Shown here piece after piece: positions 1 to 8,200 of a stretch of DNA of 15,642 nucleotides. This DNA is from JBKHBQ01 sp046542305 (lineage in GTDB: Bacteria; Bacteroidota; Bacteroidia; Bacteroidales; 4484-276), in NCBI GenBank assembly GCA_046542305.1, contig JBKHBQ010000067.1:1-15642 (forward strand), written 5' to 3'. Made by a program: the position numbers and the translations under genes. A model generated the notes under the pieces. That model was given only the letters and a program-made list of their open reading frames with translations. It had not been told where the DNA came from and ran no database searches. Positions within the stretch are counted from its first letter, which is position 1. The number at the start of each line of letters is the position of its first letter.

Positions 1-279
1 CACGAATCTTCGGGCTCGCAGTTTTACATCGTACAGGGTCAGGTTTTTAATGATGCTACCCTCGATATGCTTGAGCAACGCAACGGCACCACCTTTACCG
101 AGGCGCAGCGCAAAGCCTACACCACCGACGGCGGTACCCCGCATCTCGACGGAGCCTATACCGTTTTTGGTCAGGTGGCCGATGGGTTCGACGTGATTGA
201 TAAAATCGCTGCCGTAAAAACAGGCCAGATGGACCGCCCGGTTGAAGATGTGAAAATGACCATTGAAATCATCGAATGA
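1..279 (+). CDS. Cyclophilin-type peptidyl-prolyl cis-trans isomerase, C-terminal fragment (5' end outside window)
   Basis: The frame is open from base 1 to a TGA at 277-279, giving the last 92 residues. Cyclophilins catalyse cis-trans isomerisation of Xaa-Pro bonds during protein folding. The fragment contains GSQFYIVQG, the cyclophilin active-site strand (family form GSQFFI), and later GGTPHLDGAYTVFGQV followed by GFDVIDKIAAVKT, matching the conserved C-terminal half. Between these blocks lies a segment of about 30 residues (NDATLDMLEQ to AYTT) that is longer than in compact cyclophilins; from memory such insertions are common in Bacteroidota members. The ATG at 67 is internal and not the start. 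Whether the enzyme is cytoplasmic, periplasmic or lipid-anchored cannot be told because the N-terminus is missing. It lies 33 bp upstream of pheS on the same strand; co-transcription is possible but not shown. Confidence 0.93.
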   Translation, partial: HESSGSQFYIVQGQVFNDATLDMLEQRNGTTFTEAQRKAYTTDGGTPHLDGAYTVFGQVADGFDVIDKIAAVKTGQMDRPVEDVKMTIEIIE

Positions 280-312
280 CCCTGATTTGGGATGTTTTAA
301 TCCGATAAGGAA

Positions 313-1353
313 ATGAGGGAAGAAATACAGAAAATTCTAAAAGAAGTTGAAGCCTTCCGCACGGATTCGCCAGAACAACTTGAGGAATTCCGCATCAGAT
401 ATCTTAGCCGTAAGGGGACGATTCCTGCTCTTTTCGGCGAATTCAAAAATGTGGCTCCCGAAGAGCGCAAGGAAATGGGCAGGCTTCTCAATGAGCTGAA
501 GCAGACAACGCAGGATAAGTTTAACCAACTGAAAGCGGAAATCGAAAGTACAACATCAGCCGGCGGGGAGCAAAAGATCGATCTTACCCGGCCAGTGGAT
601 TTCAGGGAGCTGGGGTCGCGCCACCCCATTTCTGTGGTGCGGCGGCAGTTGCTTGATATTTTTGCGCGTATTGGCTTTACGGTGGCCGAAGGTCCTGAAA
701 TCGAAGACGACTGGCACAACTTTTCAGCGCTCAATTTCCCTGAAGAACATCCCGCCCGCGATATGCAGGACACCTTTTTTATTGATGATCCCGGCGCCGG
801 GAAACATGATGCAGTGGCGCTGCGTACCCACACCTCCTCGGTGCAGGTGCGCGTGATGGAAAACAACAAACCTCCCATCCGCATTGTGGCGCCAGGGCGC
901 GTATTCCGCAACGAAGCCATCTCCGCCAGGGCGCACTGCATTTTTCATCAGATCGAAGGACTTTATATCGACCACAATGTATCCTTTGCCGACCTGAAGC
1001 AAACCCTCTATTATTTTGCCCGCGATTTTTTCGGCGAAGATACACGCGTTCGCTTCAGGCCCTCCTATTTTCCCTTTACCGAACCATCGGCAGAAATGGA
1101 CATTGCCTGCAAAATATGTGGCGGCAGTGGCTGCAAAATTTGTAAAGGCAGCGGCTGGGTAGAAATTCTGGGATGCGGAATGGTGGATCCCAATGTGTTG
1201 GAAAGCTGCAATATCGACAGCAACGAGTTTACCGGTTTTGCATTTGGAATGGGCATCGAACGGATCGCCATGAATAAGTACCAGGTGAACGACCTGCGGA
1301 TGTTCTTTGAGAATGATATCCGCTTTCTCAGGCAGTTTCAGGGAGCTTTTTAG
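313..1353 (+). CDS. pheS: Phenylalanine--tRNA ligase alpha subunit
   Basis: This is the catalytic alpha chain of the cytoplasmic alpha2beta2 phenylalanyl-tRNA synthetase, which charges tRNA-Phe using ATP. The 346-residue length is normal. An N-terminal coiled-coil region (about 1-85) has the family pattern LEEFRIRYLSRKG. The class II catalytic core starts near residue 95 with the HPIS motif at 104-107. Motif 2 is seen in RVFRNEAISARAHCIFHQIEG (196-216), and motif 3 in GFAFGMGIERIAM (308-320). Residues 266-277 form a C-x2-C-x4-C-x2-C cluster just before GWVEILGCGMVDP, a zinc-ribbon-like insertion absent from the E. coli enzyme. The start ATG has AAGG immediately upstream and gives the expected N-terminus. 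The partner pheT is not next to it: a terminator follows at once, so the beta subunit must be encoded elsewhere. Confidence 0.98.
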   Translation: MREEIQKILKEVEAFRTDSPEQLEEFRIRYLSRKGTIPALFGEFKNVAPEERKEMGRLLNELKQTTQDKFNQLKAEIESTTSAGGEQKIDLTRPVDFRELGSRHPISVVRRQLLDIFARIGFTVAEGPEIEDDWHNFSALNFPEEHPARDMQDTFFIDDPGAGKHDAVALRTHTSSVQVRVMENNKPPIRIVAPGRVFRNEAISARAHCIFHQIEGLYIDHNVSFADLKQTLYYFARDFFGEDTRVRFRPSYFPFTEPSAEMDIACKICGGSGCKICKGSGWVEILGCGMVDPNVLESCNIDSNEFTGFAFGMGIERIAMNKYQVNDLRMFFENDIRFLRQFQGAF

Positions 1354-1374
1354 CCATTAAAAAAACAGATTATT

Positions 1375-1407
1375 AAAGCCGGGAATATGAATGCCCGGCT
1401 TTTTTTT
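1375..1407 (+). terminator. Intrinsic terminator of pheS
   Basis: A 9-bp perfect stem, AAAGCCGGG (1375-1383) with CCCGGCTTT (1394-1402), encloses a 10-nt loop and runs into eight T residues (1400-1407). It lies about 20 bp after the pheS stop and between convergent genes. On the minus strand the stem is followed by only a short T run, so it is mainly a plus-strand terminator. Confidence 0.9.
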
Positions 1408-1444
1408 GCCACGCTACCGGGTGAACAGAGCATGATTTACAGCC

Positions 1445-1942
1445 TTACCTGGGTGTGGGGGGCTGGGGGATTGACATGTGCGTTTGCACAAGTTTCCATT
1501 TTCCTTCCTTCTTTACCAGCACGCCTGTATACCTGAGTCCTTCGTAGCTGTGTGCCTCGCCATCGAGGATAAAATTGTAGTTGATGATTTCTGAAAACCA
1601 GGCTGTGTTGCCATCTTCACTCAGATCGATAATCTGATCGCGATAAGAGATGTAGGTGTTGCTGAAATCTTCGAACTGGCTTTCGACGGCAGCCTTTATC
1701 TGTTGAAAACCAACAAGTTTTTCGTCGGATTCGGTCCCAAAACTTACAATTCGTTCGCTCGGGCACCAGATATCCTCGATCAGGGCCATATCCTGATTTT
1801 CGTTTGCCAGCGCATATTTTTCGAGTACAAGCTTAATGGCTTCCTTTTCCTTGTCAACATCAACCTTTGGCTCCTTTTCCTGGCCGCAGCCTGAAACAAG
1901 AAACAAAGCAACGAGCATCAGTGGTAAAAGTGCGTTTTTCAT
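1445..1942 (-). CDS. Lipoprotein with SnoaL/NTF2-like (DUF4440-type) domain
   Basis: The 165-residue protein begins with a short lipoprotein signal peptide; LVSGC places the lipidated cysteine at residue 19, followed by a charged linker (QEKEPKVDVDKEKE). Residues about 34-158 look like an NTF2-like alpha+beta cone fold of the SnoaL-like type: an N-terminal helix with the pattern IKLVLEKYALANENQD, then a strand motif with 'GFQQIKAAVESQF', and a final GKWKLVQTHMS strand, which is the family's usual ending. Such domains bind small ligands or act as accessory domains; no catalytic residues can be assigned, so no reaction is proposed. It is a single-gene unit converging on pheS. The start is an ATG preceded by an A-rich leader with no Shine-Dalgarno sequence, usual for Bacteroidota. 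The acidic residues just after the cysteine could favour surface exposure, but this is weak. Confidence 0.85.
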   Translation of the reverse strand: MKNALLPLMLVALFLVSGCGQEKEPKVDVDKEKEAIKLVLEKYALANENQDMALIEDIWCPSERIVSFGTESDEKLVGFQQIKAAVESQFEDFSNTYISYRDQIIDLSEDGNTAWFSEIINYNFILDGEAHSYEGLRYTGVLVKKEGKWKLVQTHMSIPQPPTPR

Positions 1943-1993
1943 AATATTTTTTTTTGATTATTAACCATGTTTTTAATTCTCCATTGGATTTCT

Positions 1994-2001
1994 CAAATAT
2001 A
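1994..2001 (-). promoter_or_regulatory. Putative Bacteroidota -7 promoter element for the SnoaL-like lipoprotein
   Basis: Read on the minus strand the bases are TATATTTG, an exact match to the phylum's TAnnTTTG -7 consensus. This would start transcription near 1988, about 45 nt before the lipoprotein ATG. No clear TTTG -33 element is visible at the usual 19-21 bp spacing, which lowers confidence. Confidence 0.45.
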
Positions 2002-2271
2002 GTGAAAAATTACTTGAAGCATGTGCGGTAATTGTAAAAATGTGGGGAGGGTATCTTTAAAACGCACCCATGAAGGTTCGAAAAGTGGTGTTATTAATTT
2101 AAAATCATTATAAATTCCGATTATTTACAAATTTTTTTTAAAAACGTATTTTCAATAAAAACCTACTTTCGTCCTAAAATTTCCAACGTTCGTTCAAAAA
2201 ACCCATACATTCACATTGCATACATATAATCGGCGATGACAGCCGCACTTGTTTTTGTGAAACTGTTCGTG

Positions 2272-2279
2272 TAATTTAG
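2272..2279 (+). promoter_or_regulatory. Possible -7 element for a plus-strand small RNA
   Basis: TAATTTAG matches the Bacteroidota TAnnTTTG consensus at all but one fixed base. A CTTG at 2248-2251 is 20 bp upstream, a plausible weak -33 element. It would give a transcript starting near 2285 that ends at the terminator at 2551, about 265 nt. The match is imperfect and the region is AT-rich, so chance similarity is possible. Confidence 0.28.
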
Positions 2280-2331
2280 CAGTGAATTTAATGGTATTTC
2301 AATTTTTAATCGTTCTTTTAAGTATTTGATT

Positions 2332-2551
2332 TTTTTTTTGAACTGCTTCCAACCGGAAAAATAAATTGATCAGGCAGACATCCTTTTCACACATCCCTTT
2401 CGTAAGTCATTCCCGCAGTTCAGAAAAAATTTACACCCAGAGTTGATTCATTTTTGTTCAAGATTGGTTTGGTTAAATGAACAGTCAACTCTAATTACCC
2501 TGAATTTGAAAGCCTTCCGCTGTTTTGCCCCCGTGGAGGGCTTTCTTTTTT
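2332..2551 (+). ncRNA. Candidate structured small RNA, unknown family
   Basis: Three consecutive stems are followed by a T run. Stem 1 pairs 2332-2346 with 2415-2429 (15 bp, one G-U), its inner part being GAACTGC/GCAGTTC; it encloses 68 nt containing a small TTCC-AACC-GGAA hairpin (2347-2358). Stem 2 pairs AGAGTTGA (2439-2446) with TCAACTCT (2485-2492), and continues as TTCATTT (2447-2453) with AAATGAA (2475-2481) after a 3-nt bulge. Stem 3 is a 13-bp terminator hairpin. There is no plus-strand gene upstream that this terminator could serve, since pheS has its own. I do not recognise 6S RNA, tmRNA, SRP RNA or a riboswitch. The outer 8 bp of stem 1 are A-T and could be partly chance. Transcription is inferred only. 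Confidence 0.4.
2508..2551 (+). terminator. Intrinsic terminator with no protein gene upstream
   Basis: A 13-bp stem pairs 2508-2520 with 2533-2545, including two G-U pairs, around a 12-nt loop, and is followed by six T residues (2546-2551). On the opposite strand there is no T run, so it acts on plus-strand transcripts. It is the strongest single sign that a plus-strand RNA is made from this intergenic region. Confidence 0.75.
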
Positions 2552-2570
2552 CCCTTCGGCTTTTCCTTCA

Positions 2571-2602
2571 TAAAAAAATCCCGGAGTTTTTTGTCTCCGG
2601 GA
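2571..2602 (-). terminator. Intrinsic terminator of the TonB-dependent receptor gene
   Basis: The stem TCCCGGAG (2579-2586) with CTCCGGGA (2595-2602) is 8 bp with an 8-nt loop. Read on the minus strand it is followed by seven T residues (complement of 2572-2578). It lies about 30 bp beyond the receptor's stop codon. Confidence 0.88.
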
Positions 2603-2632
2603 AATTTCCTAAAACAGATATTTTTTGTTGTA

Positions 2633-4948
2633 CTAAAACGAAAAGGTAAGGCCAATACTGGGCATAAAGGGGAGTTGTCGCACCACTTCGCTGGTGATCC
2701 GGTTCACATAGAACACGTTCTCGCGATCGTAAGTGTTGGTGATGCTGAAATCTGCCTGCAGTCTGGAAGTTTCGGAGAAGAAGAAAATGCGCTTCAGGTT
2801 AAAATCCAACCGGTGATATGTAGGCAGGCGCCCTTCGTTCAAATCGGCGTACCGGATGCCCAGGTCGCCATTTTCGCCAAGGTAGTCCGAATTTATTCCG
2901 TCAGGGAAGTACAGCTTTTCGTAGTAACCCTGAGTTTGTGTAAATGGGAATCCGGAGCCGAAATTCCATCGCAGACTTATTTCCCATTGCCTTTGTTCGC
3001 CCATGGTATACGAGCCCAACAGGTTGAGGTTGTGCCGGCGGTCGTAGTGAGGTGCATACCAGCGTTCGCCATCGTAGCGATTTACGAAGGCATACGAATA
3101 GGCCGCCCACAGGTAAAGTTTGTCCCTGCTGTATTTCACTGAAAAATCAATGCCTTTGGCATCGCCTTTTTCGATCAGAAAATCCTTTACCTCAATATCG
3201 GGTGCATCAGGCGGGGCATTATTTTCGTCGTAGATCTTGTAACGGTTCAGGTTGGTTAGCTGCGGGAAATATTTATAGTAGGCTTCAAGGTTGACGGTCA
3301 GGTATCGGTTCAGGTCATGCTCGATACCGAGAATAGCATGTTGTGATTTTTGAAGCTTATGGGTGACTTCTTCACCGTCGAATTCTTCGGGCAGGTTATC
3401 AGGTCCCGAAAGGAAACCATAGAAAAGATTAACCACATCCCGGTCGGAACGTGCACTGATCAGGTTTTGCGAATAGAAACCCGCAGCAAATTTAAAACGA
3501 GTATTTGTTGTGGCATTGTACTTCATGGCCAGTCGCGGTTCGAGGGACATTTCCGACAAGGAGGCATACCACTGCAGGCGCAGCCCCGGCTCGATAAGGA
3601 ATTTGCCGGTGGTCAGCTTGTATTTCGCATACACGGCAAGTTCAGTGGTGTTCTGTTGTTGCTGGATGCGCTGGCCCACCTCGTTGAAAAACTCAAAATC
3701 GGTTTTAAATCCATTAAGTTCCAACCCATATTTTAATTCATCTTTACCCATGAAATAAGTGAAATTAAGACCTGCATTAAAGCCGTTGATGGAGCTGGTT
3801 CTCGGAGGTTCCAATTCTTCTTCAAGGCCCATTTTGTAAGAAGAATACGTCAGGATACCTTCCATCAATACAGGTGAATTTCCGGGGATTACCACAAAAT
3901 TAGCGCCTCCGCCAAAAGCATCCCACGAGTAGTTGGATATTTCACGGTACTGCACATCATCGGTAAAGTTGAAGCCAAACAGATTTACCTTACTACCATT
4001 GGCGGCATTAATTGACACCTTTCCATAAATGTCAAGAAAATTAAATGGCAGGCCATCTTGGTTTACGTAATCGTAAAATATTTTCGAGGATTGTTCCAGG
4101 TATGAATTTTTAACCGAAAGGATAAAGGAAGAACTTCCCGATCCATCGTCGGTTTGTTTTTTCAGCGGGCCTTCAATCAAGGCCTTGGCACCAAAGGTAG
4201 AGGCGCCGATCTTTCCGGTAAGTCGTCTTTTATTTCCATCGCGGGTGGTGATGTCCATCACGGAAGATATCCTACCGCCGTGCTCAGCATTAAAACCGCC
4301 GGTATAGATACTGGCGTTCCTGAGGATGTCAGTGTCGAAAACCGAAAACAGCCCGATGGAGTGGAACGGATTATAAATCACCATGCCGTCGAGCAGCACT
4401 TTGTTCTGGATAGGCGAGCCGCCGCGGATGTAGAGCTGGCCGCCCTGGTCGCCGGTAAAAATCACCCCCGGAAGCACCTGCAGGTACTGGGCCAGGTCGG
4501 GTTGCCCGCCAACGGCAGGAATTTGCTTGATCTCCAGCGGCGTTACCTTTACAATTGAAGTGCGGGTTTCGGTACTGGCAGCCTGCCGTTCGGCAGATAC
4601 GCTCACGCCTTCGAGAGATACTGCACTTCCTTTAAGGAAAAGTTTCTTTTCGAGAATCTGTTTTGGTTTCAGGCTTACGTCGATGCGGAGCGTATCGTAA
4701 CCCATATAGGTAACCATCAGGGTGTAATCGCCCGGCGGAATTTTGGAGATGGTAAAAAAACCGTTGTTGTTCGTGGTGTTTCCCATGGTGGTTCCGGAAA
4801 GGTAAACGTTGGTGAAGATGATCGGCTCCCCGGTTTCTTCTTCATATACAAAACCACGGATGGTAGCTGTTTGCGCCTGAATGAGTGTAAATGAGGAAAT
4901 CAGAAAGAGGCCAAAGGTGAGTGCGAGTGTGCTAAAGAATTTTTTCAT
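2633..4948 (-). CDS. TonB-dependent outer-membrane receptor with carboxypeptidase-regulatory-like N-terminal domain
   Basis: The 771-residue protein has a Sec signal peptide (MKKFFSTLALTFGLFLISSF, cleavage near A25). Residues about 28-113 form a carboxypeptidase-D regulatory-like Ig fold (TIRGFVYEEETGEPIIFTNV, then PPGDYTLMVTYMGY). The plug domain follows at about 125-235, with LAQYLQVLPGV, QLYIRGGSPIQNKVLLDGM and GGFNAEHGGRISSVMDI. The rest is a 22-strand-type beta-barrel ending in ...LTFSF, with the terminal Phe typical of BAM-folded proteins. Such receptors import a bound ligand across the outer membrane using TonB energy. It is shorter than SusC proteins (about 1000 residues) and has no SusD gene beside it, so it is not a standard glycan-utilisation pair. 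The ligand is unknown. It is divergent from the secreted M28 peptidase gene, with 323 bp between them, which allows shared regulation and hints at peptides as cargo, an inference only. Confidence 0.94.
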   Translation of the reverse strand: MKKFFSTLALTFGLFLISSFTLIQAQTATIRGFVYEEETGEPIIFTNVYLSGTTMGNTTNNNGFFTISKIPPGDYTLMVTYMGYDTLRIDVSLKPKQILEKKLFLKGSAVSLEGVSVSAERQAASTETRTSIVKVTPLEIKQIPAVGGQPDLAQYLQVLPGVIFTGDQGGQLYIRGGSPIQNKVLLDGMVIYNPFHSIGLFSVFDTDILRNASIYTGGFNAEHGGRISSVMDITTRDGNKRRLTGKIGASTFGAKALIEGPLKKQTDDGSGSSSFILSVKNSYLEQSSKIFYDYVNQDGLPFNFLDIYGKVSINAANGSKVNLFGFNFTDDVQYREISNYSWDAFGGGANFVVIPGNSPVLMEGILTYSSYKMGLEEELEPPRTSSINGFNAGLNFTYFMGKDELKYGLELNGFKTDFEFFNEVGQRIQQQQNTTELAVYAKYKLTTGKFLIEPGLRLQWYASLSEMSLEPRLAMKYNATTNTRFKFAAGFYSQNLISARSDRDVVNLFYGFLSGPDNLPEEFDGEEVTHKLQKSQHAILGIEHDLNRYLTVNLEAYYKYFPQLTNLNRYKIYDENNAPPDAPDIEVKDFLIEKGDAKGIDFSVKYSRDKLYLWAAYSYAFVNRYDGERWYAPHYDRRHNLNLLGSYTMGEQRQWEISLRWNFGSGFPFTQTQGYYEKLYFPDGINSDYLGENGDLGIRYADLNEGRLPTYHRLDFNLKRIFFFSETSRLQADFSITNTYDRENVFYVNRITSEVVRQLPFMPSIGLTFSF

Positions 4949-5271
4949 TGATCCGGTGTAAAGTTTGCGCGATAATCAGTAAGTTAGTTTCGAAAACAAA
5001 GGGTTTAACGGAAAGCCCTTTCATTTATTATTGATGTGTGGCAAAAGGTGAAATCTCATTTCCTCCGGCCAAAAGAAAACTTTTGTCTGTTTTGCATTTC
5101 ATAGGCAGAAAATCCTGGCAGCAATGGATTTCAATCATCTGTCAATAAAAATTTATATCCGTTCTAAATGTAACAGGGGTAAAACAAATACATCAAATTA
5201 CATGTTTTTATTTATAGTTTTGTATTGAAAATCAGATCGTCTAATTTCATTCATCATCAATAGTTTATCTT
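4949..5271. other. Divergent intergenic region between the TonB receptor and M28 peptidase genes
   Basis: This 323-bp AT-rich stretch must hold the promoters of both divergent genes. I see a good -7 element for the rightward gene (listed separately) but none matching for the leftward one. A small inverted repeat AAAGGG (4998-5003) / CCCTTT (5016-5021) falls in the leader of the receptor gene; it is too weak to call an operator. No small gene is visible. Confidence 0.6.
5215..5222 (+). promoter_or_regulatory. Putative Bacteroidota -7 promoter element for the M28 peptidase gene
   Basis: TAGTTTTG fits TAnnTTTG exactly. It would place the transcription start near 5229 and give a leader of about 43 nt before the ATG at 5272. 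A clear TTTG is not seen at the expected -33 position. The leader has no Shine-Dalgarno sequence, as is usual in this phylum. Confidence 0.45.
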
Positions 5272-8200
5272 ATGAAAAAAGTTTACTTATTGCTACTTGT
5301 CAACTTGTTTGCTTTTCAGCTTTTTGCAGCTGACCTGGTTTTAATTCCAACCAAAAGTTTTGAAGAAACCAGGGGTATTTTTAAAAATCCGTCGGTGACG
5401 GTTAATTTTTACCGGGATGAATTTGTGATAGCAACCATCGATGGCGATCCCAAACACGAATTTGTGATACTCGATCAGAACCCGTGGGAAGAAAATTTCA
5501 GCTACTATCTCGTGTATATTGACGAAACCGTGGATCGCGCGGCATATTACCAGGCCATTAATCATAAAGCAGATGTGCTGCATGATGGCGGACATTTCCT
5601 TGTGCTGCGTATCGATGAGAACCTTCATGGGCAGCTTCCCCCGGCTAAAAACGATGGCATGGTCAGGATCTCAAACAAACAGGTGGTGCTTCCGGTTTCC
5701 ATGTTGTTCAACAGCTCAGGACGTTTCGATCCCGATCCGTTTATTGTGGATTTGATGGAAGAAGTTTCGTCAACCAATATCACCGCTATCGTCCAGCATC
5801 TTGAGGATTATGGCACCCGTAACTGTTACAAGCCCGAAAGTATAGAGGCGCAAAACTGGATTAAGCAACAATTTGAAAGCATGGGAATGGATGTGGAAAT
5901 TCAGGATTTTACCATGCCAAACGGCCCTGCCAGCGACAATGTGATTGCTACCCTGGTGGGCACCAAATACCCCGACGAGTTTATTGTGATTGGAGGTCAT
6001 TATGATTCTATCGCTTATTCAGGATCCGAGCCCGGCGCCGACGACAATGCCTCCGGAACTGCCGGTGTGATGGAAGTTGCCCGCATCCTCAGCCAGTATG
6101 AATTCGACCGGACCATTATTTTCTGTGCTTTTTCGGGTGAAGAATACGGCCTGTACGGAAGTGAGGCATATGCCGATCGTTGCGCACAGCAGGGAATGAA
6201 TATTCACGGCTATCTGAACATGGACATGATCGGCTACTTGGAACCCGGCAGCTACATTCACACCGACCTCATCTATCCGCAATCGGCACAGGAACTGGCT
6301 GACTTCTATACGCAAGTTTGTTCGGTTTATCTTCCCGATTTTCCCGTTGAACCGGGCATGATGGTTGGCGGCGACAGCGATCATACCTCTTTTAACAATG
6401 CGGGTTTTATGGGCATCTTCCCCTTCGAAGACGGATCGGAATACAGCCCTTACATTCATACCTCCGACGATCTTGTAGGATTGAGTTACAATAATGAAGA
6501 ACAGGCCGCCATCTTTACACAGGCTATTCTGGCAACGGCCGTATCAATGGCCAACCGCCTGACCCCGCCGCAGAATCTTGTTGCAATTCCCGGCGACGGC
6601 GAAGTGGACCTGCAATGGGATCCAATGTATGATGTCGATTATTTTAATATTTATAAAGACGGTGAATTACTAACCACCACCACCGACTTTTCATATCACG
6701 ACGAGGATGTGGTAAATGCCACACAGTACGAGTATTACATCACCGCCATCTATACCGACACCGGCGAGGAATCCGACCCGTCGAATCTTGTGTATGCCAC
6801 ACCGATGCCCCCGATCGCCCTGCCGCTGCTTATTGATTTTGAAAATGGCGCACCCTACTGGGATTTTGAAGATACATGGGGCATCAGCACAGCGGCTTCA
6901 CATTCGCCGTCACACTCCATTAGCGAAAGCCCTTCAGGAGAGTATCAGAATAACCAGGAGATTTATGCCACACTCAATTCGGTGAACCTTACCGGATTTA
7001 CAGAGGCTTCGGTATCGTTCTGGACAAAATACGATCTGGAGTCCGATTATGATTACATGTGGCTGGAGATTTCCACAAACGGTTCTACCTGGGTAGAACT
7101 CGACGAATATAACGGCACACAAAATTCCTGGGTTCAGAAAACATATTCGCTAAACGATTATCTCGATGAACCTTATGTTAAACTGCGATTCCATTTTTAC
7201 AGTGATTCCTACATCACCAAGGAAGGGATGTTCATTGATGATTTTCAGATCAACGCCGAAGGAGGCATGATGACGCAGGATATAAGTCTGCCCGAAGGGT
7301 GGAGCGGTTTTTCGAGTTATATCGAACCCGAATCCGCGGGAATTGAGGATGTCCTCGCCTCTATTGAGGATCAGGTGCTGATCGTACAGGATATGGAAAA
7401 TGTGTGGTGGCCGGAGCAAAACATCAATACCATCGGCGACTGGAATCCGCACTGGGGATACAAGATCAAACTTTCTGAAGAGGTTTCCCTGCAAATGGCG
7501 GGGTTTAATGAAGCCGGAAAAACCATTTCGCTATACGAAGGCTGGAACCTGATGCCGGTGCTGAGCAACGGCGCTGTTGACATCGGGGATCTTTTCGGCG
7601 ATGTGATGAGCGACCTGGTAATCATCAAGGAAGTGGCCGGATTTGATGTGTACTGGCCGGAGGAGAATATTTCAACCCTTTCTCAGCTAACATCAGGCAA
7701 GGCTTATCTGGTGAAGATGAACTCGGACGTGAGCGTAACTTTTTCAGAAATCACCTCTGAATCTGCAAAGCCTGACGAAACAAACCTGCACGAAGGTTGG
7801 GATTACGTACCACCTACAGGAAACTCGCATGTGATTGCCGTTCCGGCAAAAATTAATATTATCGAGTTTGAGGCGGGAGATATTATTGGTGTTTTTAATG
7901 CCGACTCAGTATGTGCAGGATACGTTGCACTGGAGGATATGTTTCAGCCTTATGTATTGGTAGTATCAGGAAATGACAGCCTCACCTCCGCTCATGATGG
8001 CTTTAATGCGGGTGAGACTTTTAGCTTTAAATTGTACAGACCGGAAAGCGGTGAGGAATTTAATCTTATTGCGGGTTTTGATCCTGCAATGCCTGATTTG
8101 TTTACTTATGTTGATGAGGGGATGTCGAAATTATCATCTTTATTTATCGATCAAACTGGTATAGATGAGATCAAACGTTTAGGAAATATCTGGCCAAACC

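Larger units (their letters stand above)
1943..2632. other. AT-rich intergenic region of 690 bp with no convincing protein gene
   Basis: The left part (1943-2270) holds the lipoprotein promoter and otherwise only AT-rich sequence in which I see nothing specific. The right part (about 2272-2602) holds two long hairpins and two terminators facing opposite ways, listed separately. Open frames here are short, lack protein-like composition and run through the terminators. The only neat small frame is ATG at 2291 to TGA at 2329 (MVFQFLIVLLSI), 12 hydrophobic residues, too short to call. Confidence 0.75.

Noticed and set aside
297..941. Minus-strand open frame of 214 codons inside pheS
   Set aside because: It lies wholly antisense to a well-supported pheS, and its serine- and arginine-rich composition is that of a shadow frame with no recognisable motif.
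2332..2551. Assignment of the structured region to 6S RNA, tmRNA, SRP RNA or a known riboswitch
   Set aside because: The conserved sequence marks of these families that I know (for example the SRP GGAA tetraloop region or a tmRNA tag frame) are not visible, so only a generic candidate RNA is reported.
2525..3142. Plus-strand open frame of 205 codons at the end of the TonB receptor gene
   Set aside because: It begins inside the terminator hairpins and then runs antisense to conserved barrel sequence; no family features.
2633..4948. SusC-like receptor of a polysaccharide utilisation locus
   Set aside because: No SusD gene, no glycoside hydrolases or sulfatases nearby, and the protein is shorter than usual SusC members.
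4998..5021. AAAGGG/CCCTTT hairpin as a terminator or operator
   Set aside because: Only 6 bp, no T run on either strand, and its position gives no clear function.
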